Shown here piece by piece: positions 23,503 to 30,325 of a stretch of 30,361 nucleotides of DNA; the first letter of the stretch is position 1; each line of letters starts with the position of its first letter. The notes under the pieces are model-generated. The model was not told where the DNA came from, made no database searches, and worked only from the letters and a program-made list of their open reading frames with translations. The stretch is from JAFGJQ01 sp964586145 (GTDB lineage: Bacteria > Planctomycetota > Phycisphaerae > UBA1845), in assembly GCA_964586145.1 (NCBI GenBank), contig CAZPHH010000058.1:1-30361 (forward strand), in the 5' to 3' direction. Position numbers and translations under genes: made by a program.

Positions 23503-24387
23503 TCAGATTCCGCCCGGGGGCGGGTTCTGCGTGTCGGTCCAGCGCGTCCAACTGATCTGGTCATATTTGACGCGCTCCGGCCGCTGCCCTTCCACGTGAC
23601 CGTCGATGTACAGCGCGTTGCCCCGGCCGCCGTGCCGGCCGCCAAGAACGCGATACGCCTGCGTGGCTGAATCCGTCACGGGGGTGCCGTCCATCGTGCG
23701 GTAGCCCATCCAGAACGCGTATCCCGTGTCCCGGGCCACTCGCCAACCGGGAGAGGCCGTGTTCTGCAACGGCTTGTTGTTTCCCATCACGGAGATGATC
23801 TCGCTGGGCCGCTTGCACCAGTCCAGCCGGTTCAGAAACGGAGGCATCATCGGAGGCCCCTGGTACCCGTATTCGAGGCCCTCGGTGCCGTTGTTCCGGA
23901 TCGTTCGGTGAATCTCCGCGCTGTACGCGAAGCTTCCGCCGACTTCCACCCGGTCGACGTGGTTCCCCGCCACGCGCCAGTCCCTTATCAGGCGGGGCGA
24001 CCGGTCCGACGGGCAAAGGAAGATCGACGGCCCGCCGCCGCGGACCAGGTTCCCGTTGTTGTCGTACCGGGCCAGCTCGTGCGTCACGATTTTGCCGATG
24101 TGGAACGGCACCGGCCATCGGTTCGTGTTGAACACGTCCGTCACCGGCGGCCAGACGTTGTCGAACCGCTCCGCGTACATCATGAACGCCTGGCCCATGC
24201 TGCGCAGATTCGCCTTGCACGCCGTGTCCTTCGCCTGGTCGCGGGCCTTTCGCAGGCTGGGCAGCAGGATCGAAATCAGCAGCGCGATGATCGACACCAC
24301 CACCAGCAGCTCGATCAGCGTGAACGCGGCTGCGCGGTCGGGCTTGCCCGCCGTTTGTCCGGGTCGACTCAAGACGTGACGTGTCAT
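23503..24387 (-). CDS. Type IV pseudopilin-like protein with prepilin N-terminal signal
   Basis: A 294-residue protein of the prepilin N-terminal cleavage/methylation class common in Planctomycetota. The class III signal is basic up to residue 18, then A21/F22-T-L-I-E26, with a 20-residue hydrophobic helix (LLVVVSIIALLISILLPSL, 27-45). The globular part is beta-rich, with FLCPSDRS and the C-terminal GGRHGGRGNALYIDGHVEG hallmark of this planctomycete family. A prepilin peptidase would cleave before Phe22, and the protein then acts at the cell envelope, possibly in a type II secretion-like apparatus. The ATG (24387) overlaps the upstream gene's TGA (ATGA) and has GGAG 8 nt away. It is encoded between two paralogous secreted TIM-barrel proteins, so a role in their secretion or display is plausible but not shown. 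Confidence 0.85.
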   Translation of the reverse strand: MTRHVLSRPGQTAGKPDRAAAFTLIELLVVVSIIALLISILLPSLRKARDQAKDTACKANLRSMGQAFMMYAERFDNVWPPVTDVFNTNRWPVPFHIGKIVTHELARYDNNGNLVRGGGPSIFLCPSDRSPRLIRDWRVAGNHVDRVEVGGSFAYSAEIHRTIRNNGTEGLEYGYQGPPMMPPFLNRLDWCKRPSEIISVMGNNKPLQNTASPGWRVARDTGYAFWMGYRTMDGTPVTDSATQAYRVLGGRHGGRGNALYIDGHVEGQRPERVKYDQISWTRWTDTQNPPPGGI

Positions 24388-25982
24388 GGTTGTTTCTCCA
24401 GGATCTCCCGGTAGTACTTGTACGCGTGAACGGCCAGGCCCGAACAGCCGGGCTCGCCAGACAACACCCGTTTCAGCGTGTCGAACTGCCACTCGAAATA
24501 CGCCCTCGAATACGGGCCGAACGTCGTTCCCTTCTCGAACCGCTCCCCCGCCCCCGTTTCGATGGAGGCGAAGACATCCACTCCCAGCCGCTGCCCCAAC
24601 CCAAACTCCGTCCGACAGTGCGACACCACTCCGTTGCAGCCGGTGACCCGATCCCGATACGACATCACGGCCACGTTCTGCACCAGCGGGAAGACCGCCT
24701 CCAGGAGCGGCTTCTCGCCGTCGGCCGTCATCACCCGGAACACGGCCCGACCCGATTCGTCCACCTTGTCCCACCAGAACGGGATGTCCAGCCCGAACTC
24801 CAGGTGGGCCTCCTTCAACCGCGGGGCCAACCGGCGGTTCAACTCATAATAGGCCTGCAGCACCGCCGGCCGGGTGGCCTCGTTCTTCCATTCGGCCAGC
24901 AGGTACGGCTCATTGTCCAGGTGGACGCCGTGGAATCGAGTCTCCGGCGCTCCCTCCTCATTGAATCGGATCAGGGCGTCCGCCAGTTCCAGCAGTCGCG
25001 GGTGGTTGGCCTCCAATGCGTAGCTGCGGTGTCCGTCCAGGGCGTGGACCCGAATGCCGCTGCGGCGGGCCAGCGCGTTGAGCCGCCGCTGGGAGTCCAC
25101 TTCCTGAAGTGTCACTTTTCCATCGCGGTACTCGTACAGCACCTGACTGAACAGGTCGGTGATTTCGCGCTCCCGACAGAACGTCATCAGGGCGTCCCGC
25201 TGGTCCGGGTTGCGCAGGATGGACTCTGTCCGCCACGACCACATGGCGTAACGCAAGGGGTGCGGCTTGGCCGGCCCGGGTTGCGGTATCCGCGACCCGC
25301 TTGTGGACGCTACGAGGCCGATGGAATCGACGGCCAGCCAAGCCTCCCCAGTACCCTCAATCAGGAGGCGAATTCCCGTCACCCGCCTCAGGTCGATCTC
25401 AGATTCGGCAAGCGTGATCGGTATGTCCCGCCAGCGCCGGGCATCGATCGCATCTGCCGGCAGCGTGGCCAGGGTGACCCCGACCGTCTCGGGGCCCACC
25501 GGCTTGCCCGCAATCGCTTCCACTCGCAACTGCCGCTGGCCCAGCTGACCGATCAGCCGCAGGTGCAGGACGGGTGTGTGCGAGACATCCACGCCGGCCG
25601 GCGACGTTTCGGCCGCCCCGGCCTTGGCCTGGTCACCACGGCTCACCGCGGGACACGCGTCATACAGAGGCACGACCCCGCCCGCGCCGGTCGTGGCGGC
25701 GTCAGCCGACATCTCGATGCGCCAGGCCCCCGCCTCGGGGTCGCCCGTCCGGACCAGGCCGTCGCGCACCTGGCCCGGACGGCCCCCGACGCAGAAAAAC
25801 ATGCCGCCCTGCCTCGTGCGGATCGAGTCCTCGAAATCCGCCACCGCGATGGAGTTGCTCGTGGGGGCGACGCCCGCAGGTGGGGTCTCGGGCGTTGTGG
25901 CCTGCCCACGTGTGGCGGCAGTCCCGACCGCCGCCATCGCGATGCCGAGGAGAGCCGGAATGATTCCGTCCTTCTGGCGCAC
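24384..25982 (-). CDS. Secreted TIM-barrel protein, paralogue of the GH18-like gene at 21716
   Basis: A 532-residue secreted protein with a signal peptide (about 1-27), a beta-sandwich-like N-terminal region (about 44-222, starting IAVADFEDS) and a TIM-barrel-like domain (about 243-532). Barrel landmarks match the neighbour: SGIRVHALDGHRS (308-320), FHGVHLDNEPYLL (350-362), NVAVMSYRDRV (436-446), GVDVFASIETG (467-477) and SGLAVHAYKYY (514-524). The shared core F-x-G-x-H-(L/F)-D-x-E places D356 and E358 where GH18 enzymes have the last D and catalytic E; the first Asp of the GH18 motif is His here. There is no dockerin-like tail. The GTG at 25982 has GAGGAAG 8 nt upstream and gives the signal peptide; the frame extends 43 codons further upstream without support. 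Family assignment is uncertain. Confidence 0.7.
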   Translation of the reverse strand: MRQKDGIIPALLGIAMAAVGTAATRGQATTPETPPAGVAPTSNSIAVADFEDSIRTRQGGMFFCVGGRPGQVRDGLVRTGDPEAGAWRIEMSADAATTGAGGVVPLYDACPAVSRGDQAKAGAAETSPAGVDVSHTPVLHLRLIGQLGQRQLRVEAIAGKPVGPETVGVTLATLPADAIDARRWRDIPITLAESEIDLRRVTGIRLLIEGTGEAWLAVDSIGLVASTSGSRIPQPGPAKPHPLRYAMWSWRTESILRNPDQRDALMTFCREREITDLFSQVLYEYRDGKVTLQEVDSQRRLNALARRSGIRVHALDGHRSYALEANHPRLLELADALIRFNEEGAPETRFHGVHLDNEPYLLAEWKNEATRPAVLQAYYELNRRLAPRLKEAHLEFGLDIPFWWDKVDESGRAVFRVMTADGEKPLLEAVFPLVQNVAVMSYRDRVTGCNGVVSHCRTEFGLGQRLGVDVFASIETGAGERFEKGTTFGPYSRAYFEWQFDTLKRVLSGEPGCSGLAVHAYKYYREILEKQP

Positions 25983-26124
25983 AGTGCACTTCCTCGCGCG
26001 GCGCGGACTTCCGCACCGCGTTCTGCAATGCCTCGAACCTGACGAGGTCAGATTCGGCTGTTCACCCGACGCGCGCGGGATTCGGTGCCCCCGCGTCTTC
26101 GCCGTATGCACGTCGCCGATCGGC

Positions 26125-26802
26125 TTACCGCCGGCGAACCAGTGCGAGCGCTCCCAGCCCGAGCAGCATCAGCGACGCGGGCTCCGGGATCGCCTGGATG
26201 TTGTCCACGCGCAGCCGGATCTTGCCCGAGGGGTCCCCTTCCACCCGGTTGAGGTTGCGCAGCAGCACCCGAATTTGCAGGTTGTCGGCGCCCAGTTGAG
26301 CCTGCGTAATGGGCTCCGTCGCGAGGTTCTGCGGAACCAGGTCGGCGAAGTCCGAGGAGATCGTGTAGTAGTTCCCGTCCGCGGGAATGCTGACGATCTT
26401 CGCAAACTCCAGGTACCCCGGCAGTTGCAGCATCAGCTCAACATTCGGACCGGGGCCGGGATAGGCCGGATCCAGGCCGTCCACGCTGAGCTGCACGTCC
26501 GCGCTGAAGCCGGTGTAGTCCGTCAGTCGCTGGCCGCCGGGCCAGGTGCTCTGATTCGGCGATCGGACTGCCCCGCCATAAAGAGTGTAATTCAGGTTCG
26601 TCACGTAGAAGATTCCGTCCGGGCCGGCACCCTGGGAGCCCTGCCCCTCCGCGAGCCCGAAGTCGAGCGTTCCGCCGCCGAACCGGGACCAGTTCTGCAC
26701 GCTGCCTTCGAAGTCAAAGAGCAGGTCGGCCCGTGCCACCCCGACCGTGCCGACCAGCAGTATGGCCAACGCGGCCAGTCCAATTGTGAGAGAGTTCTTC
26801 AT
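26125..26802 (-). CDS. PEP-CTERM sorted secreted protein
   Basis: A 225-residue secreted protein with an N-terminal signal peptide (1-25, ending ARA) and a textbook PEP-CTERM tail: PEP at 206-208, a hydrophobic helix SLMLLGLGALAL and terminal RRR (223-225). Exosortase cuts and anchors such proteins in EPS-making bacteria. No exosortase gene is in the window. The middle is beta-rich, starting LLFDFEGSVQNWSRFGGG, and looks like the carbohydrate-binding-like domain at the N-terminus of the neighbouring TIM-barrel protein. ATG 26802 has GGAGG 10 nt upstream. Location in the amino-sugar locus, with an EPS cluster next door, suggests a surface glycan-binding role. No catalytic motif is seen. Confidence 0.87.
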   Translation of the reverse strand: MKNSLTIGLAALAILLVGTVGVARADLLFDFEGSVQNWSRFGGGTLDFGLAEGQGSQGAGPDGIFYVTNLNYTLYGGAVRSPNQSTWPGGQRLTDYTGFSADVQLSVDGLDPAYPGPGPNVELMLQLPGYLEFAKIVSIPADGNYYTISSDFADLVPQNLATEPITQAQLGADNLQIRVLLRNLNRVEGDPSGKIRLRVDNIQAIPEPASLMLLGLGALALVRRR

Positions 26803-26885
26803 CGTTCCTACCTCCTGTCCAAGAGAAAAGAGAGAGCCTCTTTTGCCGGGCGGCGTTCACGTGGCCGCCCGTTCGTCCACCACGT

Positions 26886-27872
26886 CTAGTAACACCACGG
26901 GTAGAACCCCGTGGTCACATCCGACCCCAACATGCAGTCGTTGAAGTTCAGGTAATCGGCTTCGTCGATTTCGCCGTCGCGGTTCGCATCCAGGTTCAGG
27001 CACTCCGTCCACTCGGACAGGTCCGCCCCGAAGCACTCCTGGAGCATCGCGAAATCCGCCAGGTCCACGTCCTGGTCCAGATCGGCGTCCGCCCACAGCA
27101 CCGGCGGATCGTCGATCAGCGTGATCTTGTCGAAGATGATCGTGTTCCGGTTGGAGGACGTGGCGCCCCGCCGCCAGATGCACTTCACGGAGTAAATGTC
27201 GCTGATGTCAAACCCGTTGATGCCGGCGATCGCCGCGGCATCCCAGGACCAGTCGAGGCCCGCGAACCAGATTGTGATCGTTTCCCATTCCTGGTCGCCG
27301 CTCAGCGGGTACATCCGGTTCACGTACGGCCGGCCCAACACGTTCCGGCCCGGGACGACGGCCGTCGTGCAGTTTCCCGGCTGCCCCGGGAAATCGGTGT
27401 CCACCAACTGGAACTGGAGTCGCACGCCCGGCGTCCCTTCCGTTGTCGGCGGATTGTCTCCCGGCGGGAGCACCAGCTTGACCATCATGGTGATGCCCGT
27501 GCCCAGGCTCAGGTTCAGGTCCGCGTCTTCGATGCCGGACCCGTACGGCTGGCACAGGGGCTGGTTCAGAATGCGCCCGCCGCCGTGCTTGGAGCCCAGA
27601 AACTGGCAGTTCGAAAACCCGTACTGCGCATCGCACGTCGTCCAGTTGCCCGTGGTGAAAACCGCATGCCCGTCCGGCGAGGTCCCGTTCGACCCGAAGT
27701 CCGTGGTCGGATACCCGAAGAAGCTCCAGTAGTCCGGATCGCAGAACTCCGTTCGGGTGTCGAAATCAAAGAGGACCCCGGGTTCAATGGGATCGCCGGC
27801 GAACGCCGGAACACCCAGCAGCATCACCGCGGCGCCGGCCAACGCCATCCGTTGAATCGAAGTGAGCCCCAT
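26886..27872 (-). CDS. Secreted protein with dockerin/EF-hand-like C-terminus
   Basis: A 328-residue secreted protein with a signal peptide (1-25, ending AFA). The body (about 30-255) is beta-rich and Trp/Tyr/Gly-rich, starting VLFDFDTRTEF, with several cysteines. The start resembles the 'LxFDFE' opening of the PEP-CTERM protein and may be a related binding domain. The tail (258-328) carries two calcium-loop units, DADLDQDVDLADFAMLQ and NLDANRDGEIDEADYLNF, of the planctomycete dockerin type also seen in the 21716 gene. No catalytic residues are identifiable. The ATG at 27872 has AGGAG 8 nt upstream. It follows the ROK gene by 63 bp and precedes the PEP-CTERM gene by 83 bp, so it is probably the first structural gene of the operon. 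Confidence 0.8.
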   Translation of the reverse strand: MGLTSIQRMALAGAAVMLLGVPAFAGDPIEPGVLFDFDTRTEFCDPDYWSFFGYPTTDFGSNGTSPDGHAVFTTGNWTTCDAQYGFSNCQFLGSKHGGGRILNQPLCQPYGSGIEDADLNLSLGTGITMMVKLVLPPGDNPPTTEGTPGVRLQFQLVDTDFPGQPGNCTTAVVPGRNVLGRPYVNRMYPLSGDQEWETITIWFAGLDWSWDAAAIAGINGFDISDIYSVKCIWRRGATSSNRNTIIFDKITLIDDPPVLWADADLDQDVDLADFAMLQECFGADLSEWTECLNLDANRDGEIDEADYLNFNDCMLGSDVTTGFYPWCY

Positions 27873-27935
27873 ATTCCTTCTCCTCGTTCTGATGTGTCCG
27901 CGGCCTCCGCGGCCGCCTTCTGCCCATCCTGATCC

Positions 27936-29087
27936 CTAACTCCAGCGCGGCATGCGGAACACCCGCTGCAGGGTCGGCACCACCGCACCCCGCACCATGC
28001 CGAACTCGCCCAGCGTCGACGCCATGATCTCCGTGGTCCCCACTTCCTGCCGCAACGCATCCTCGGCCAGAATCCGCTCAAGCCGGTCCAGCACCGCGTC
28101 CCGCAGCACTTCGTGGTCCGAACCCAACACCACCACGCCCGGGTCCAGAAAGTTGATCGCGTGGATGACGTAATTCGAGATGTCGCCCGCCACCCGGTCC
28201 ATCGCCTCCACCGCGGAAGGCAGGCCGTCCAGGTACGCAGACTCCAGCGCCGCCGTGTTGGCGAAGGGCTGGCCCTCCGCGTCCCGCGCGTACGCGAGCG
28301 GATGGACCACCAGCCGCGAAATCTCCCCCGCGGCCCCGAACGCCCCGTGATACGGCTCGCCGTTGATGATGATCCCGCTGCCCAGCCGTACCGCGTCCGC
28401 CGGCGTGCCCGGTTCCACCACGTCGAACCGCATGTGGATGAAAATCAGGTTCCGGGAGTGCCGGGCCTCGCCCAGGAAATGCGCCGCCATGCTGCCGGCC
28501 ACCACGTTGTTCATTACGTCCGTGGCCAGCCCCCAGCGAGATTCGCAGATCGCCCCCAGCGGCACGTCGCGCCACGCGAACGGCCGGCTCCACCGAACGA
28601 CTCCGTGGGACGTGTCTACCAACCCCGGCAACGCCACGCCCACGCCCTGCATGTCCAACCAACGCAGACCGCATTTGCGCAGCAATCGCTCGCCCGTCTC
28701 GAACAGCCGGTCTACGGTCCGCTCCGGTGTGTCCGGGGCGTACGGCAGCAGCGCCTGCTCTGAGGGCTCGCCCCGAAGGTCGCACAACGCTGCTCGAATC
28801 AGGGAACCGCTGACCTCAAACCCCACCGCCTGTGGACGCCGGCGCGCCAGGGCCACCAGGCGCGGCGGCCGACCCGTCCGGGTGTTCGATTCCCCGTTCC
28901 CGATCTCCTCCACCAGACCTTCATTGATGAGTTGCTTGATGACCGCCGAGACCGTGGGCGGGCGGATGTCCGTCAGCTTCGCCAGTTCGGCGCGGGACAC
29001 TTCACCCGACTGACGGACCCGATCCAGAATGAGCCGCCGGTTTACGGCCCGGACCAGCGGCGGCGTTCCTGGAAGGTTATCATGCAT
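27936..29087 (-). CDS. ROK-family transcriptional regulator (NagC/Mlc/XylR-like)
   Basis: A 383-residue repressor with an N-terminal winged helix (about 11-65; helix-turn-helix SRAELAKLTDIRPPTVSAV) and a ROK sugar-binding domain (about 85-365). ROK landmarks are QAVGFEVSGSLIRAAL (86-101), VGVALPGLVD, VMNNVVAGSMAAHFLGEAR (191-209) and INGEPYHGAFGAAGEISRL (241-259). The kinase Asp of 'NDAN' is Asn here, and the CxCGxxGCxE zinc site after AGExGH is absent, as expected for a DNA-binding rather than kinase member but less like Mlc/NagC. GlcNAc-6-phosphate or a related sugar is the likely inducer, from NagA and NagB nearby. The start lacks a Shine-Dalgarno. The promoter at 29098-29127 places the start within about 10 nt of the -10 box, so leaderless translation is possible. 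Confidence 0.88.
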   Translation of the reverse strand: MHDNLPGTPPLVRAVNRRLILDRVRQSGEVSRAELAKLTDIRPPTVSAVIKQLINEGLVEEIGNGESNTRTGRPPRLVALARRRPQAVGFEVSGSLIRAALCDLRGEPSEQALLPYAPDTPERTVDRLFETGERLLRKCGLRWLDMQGVGVALPGLVDTSHGVVRWSRPFAWRDVPLGAICESRWGLATDVMNNVVAGSMAAHFLGEARHSRNLIFIHMRFDVVEPGTPADAVRLGSGIIINGEPYHGAFGAAGEISRLVVHPLAYARDAEGQPFANTAALESAYLDGLPSAVEAMDRVAGDISNYVIHAINFLDPGVVVLGSDHEVLRDAVLDRLERILAEDALRQEVGTTEIMASTLGEFGMVRGAVVPTLQRVFRMPRWS

Positions 29088-29097
29088 AACATCGACA

Positions 29098-29127
29098 ATA
29101 TTAATTAATAGTCCGATACAAAGTCAA
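29098..29127 (-). promoter_or_regulatory. Sigma-70-like promoter with overlapping palindromic operator for the ROK gene
   Basis: On the - strand TTGACT (29127 to 29122) is followed after 18 nt by TAATAT (29103 to 29098), a good sigma-70 -35/-10 pair in AT-rich DNA. The -10 is 10 nt before the ROK start codon. The perfect 12-bp palindrome TATTAATTAATA (29099-29110) covers the -10, the right place for a repressor site. ROK repressors such as NagC bind AT-rich inverted sequences, so autoregulation is likely, but binding is inferred. Confidence 0.55.
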
Positions 29128-29421
29128 TAAGGCTGTTCTCGAATGTGGTGATTTTTTCTACAGACCGGCAATAAACAATTGCAAAGAAAGAAGTTGTAAT
29201 CATTCTTGGATCTGCGACGGGCTCACCGGAACGGCGTCGCGGATGCCGATTCCGGATACGCTTTCGGCCGGTTTCATGACCCTTTCATAATCGAATCAGG
29301 ATAGTTGGACAGGGATCGTCCTGGAGTCCGCAACCGGCGGTTGGGAGCTGCGCTGGTGGTGGCCGGCCGTGCCGCGTGCTTCAGAGCGTCCCGCAAGAAG
29401 GAGAAGAAGCTTGGCGTTTCC

Positions 29422-29595
29422 TGCCCGGCGTTTGTGCCGGGAACCAGCTATGACCTGTACCGCGGCGGCAACTCCACCGGCGTGGTCACCGACGGGCTGT
29501 ACCAGGGCGGCACATACAGCGGAGGAACCAAGACCAACACGTTCACGACCAACAACATCGTGACAAACGTCAGCGCGCCGCGAAGCCGCAGGCGA
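29422..29595 (+). pseudogene. Possible remnant of a secreted-protein gene
   Basis: In one + frame the DNA reads as an orderly peptide: CPAFVPGTSYDLYRGG, NSTGVVTDGLYQGG, TYSGGTKTNTFTTNN, IVTNVSAP. It is rich in Gly, Thr, Tyr and Asn, like a beta-strand domain of a secreted protein, then turns into Arg-rich noise. The frame is open back to a TAG at 29302 but has no ATG start or ribosome site. I do not recognise the family. It may be the tail of a lost gene or chance. Confidence 0.3.
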
Positions 29596-29831
29596 CGCGC
29601 CAGGCCTCGGCCTTGTATCGCACCGCCGTTTGCTCGAAGGCCGCCAGGTCGCCGGCGTCTCTCTGTGTGCGACGCACAGGCAGGCGGACGCCCAGCATCA
29701 ACGGCTCATCGCCGGGCATCGGCCTCGGACCAGACTGGGCGAGATCGCAGGACTTCCCGCCGATCGCAACCGACGCCGCCCGGGGCAGCTATTTCGCTCC
29801 CCCAAGCGCGGCGGCGCAGCAGACAACAAGG

Positions 29832-29855
29832 GTGGGACGGGCGTTCCCGCCCGTC
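29832..29855 (+). repeat. GTGGGACGGGCG hairpin repeat
   Basis: Arms GACGGGCG (29836-29843) and CGCCCGTC (29848-29855) pair around TTCC. It has the same design as the A element (GTGGGA, GC arm, TTCC, complementary arm) with a different stem, so it looks like a sister family. Confidence 0.8.
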
Positions 29856-29965
29856 GATGCGTGCATGCCAGTGCTTGCAGGAGGTGCGCACGGGGCGCGC
29901 TGTCGGGCACCAGCGCGACTTGTTCCGGAGGGCGACACGTCATAAAATGCGGGCGGAGGTGCATC

Positions 29966-30181
29966 ATGGCTCTCTGCCGCGTGTTGATCGAGCAGGACGA
30001 GGATGGTGTGTTCGTGGCCGAGTGCCCGACGCTGCCCGGCTGCGTCAGTCAGGGAGCGACCCGCGACGAGGCCGTGACCAACATCAAGGACGCGATCGCC
30101 GGGTACCTCGAGAGCCTGCGCCGGCACAACGAGCCGATCCCACCCTCGACCTGGGAAGCCACCGTGGAGGTGCCGGCGTGA
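29966..30181 (+). CDS. hicB: HicB-family antitoxin-like protein
   Basis: A 71-residue protein of the HicB/UPF0150 fold. The pattern RVLIEQDEDGVFVAECPTLPGC, in two parts at 5-26, followed by VSQGATRDEAVTNIKDAIAGYLESL (27-51) is characteristic: a strand, the AECPxLPGC turn, then the helix with EAxxNIxxAIxxYL. It lacks the C-terminal ribbon-helix-helix seen in long HicB proteins. ATG 29966 has GGAGGT at 29955-29960. HicB normally blocks the mRNA-interferase HicA. The next frame starts at GTG 30178 (overlap GTGA) with the HicA N-terminus but loses homology after 14 codons, so the antitoxin is probably orphaned. It could instead be a stand-alone HicB-like regulator. Confidence 0.88.
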   Translation: MALCRVLIEQDEDGVFVAECPTLPGCVSQGATRDEAVTNIKDAIAGYLESLRRHNEPIPPSTWEATVEVPA

Positions 30182-30219
30182 GCCGACTGCCCGTCGTCTC
30201 CGGCCAGGACGCCGTGCGC
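30178..30219 (+). pseudogene. hicA: 5' remnant of hicA toxin gene
   Basis: GTG 30178 overlaps the hicB stop (GTGA), the common coupled arrangement in hicBA. The first 14 codons, VSRLPVVSGQDAVR, match the HicA start (MxxLPVVSGxEVIxAL). From about 30220 the expected 'LEKxGF...RQxGSH' core, including the catalytic His, is missing. The sequence runs into repeat-like DNA (30271-30325) to the window end. Confidence 0.6.
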
Positions 30220-30270
30220 CACCCGCCCAGAACTGGTCTCTCCGCAGTACTTCAACGCTCGGTTGCCTCT

Positions 30271-30325
30271 CGCCCCGGCGGGGCGATGGACTGTAGCCAC
30301 GGGTGGAGCGAAGCGCAACCCGTGG
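30271..30325 (+). repeat. Hairpin repeat element at the broken end of hicA
   Basis: Two inverted repeats in series: CGCCCC-ggc-GGGGCG (30271-30285), and CCACGGGT (30297-30304) pairing with ACCCGTGG (30318-30325) around an AGCGAAGCG core. I remember this CCACGGGT...ACCCGTGG design as recurrent in planctomycete genomes, but a search is needed. It is the third hairpin class in the window. Confidence 0.7.

Larger units (their letters stand above)
29088..29965. other. 878-bp intergenic region without an intact gene
   Basis: The first 230 nt are AT-rich and hold the ROK promoter and operator. From about 29300 the sequence becomes GC-rich. It includes a possible coding remnant (29422-29595) and a hairpin repeat (29832-29855). 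A partial CCGATAC lies at 29113-29119. I see no tRNA, ncRNA or terminator that I can support. It looks like decayed DNA between the amino-sugar locus and the hicB gene. Confidence 0.6.

Noticed and set aside
24381..26042. 553-codon + strand open frame opposite the TIM-barrel gene
   Set aside because: Shadow frame without motifs. The - strand frame has a signal peptide, a ribosome site and paralogy with a neighbour.
29570..29719. 49-residue - strand peptide as a gene
   Set aside because: It has no ribosome site and no recognised family, and it lies in decayed repeat-rich DNA; kept only as a hint of gene remains.
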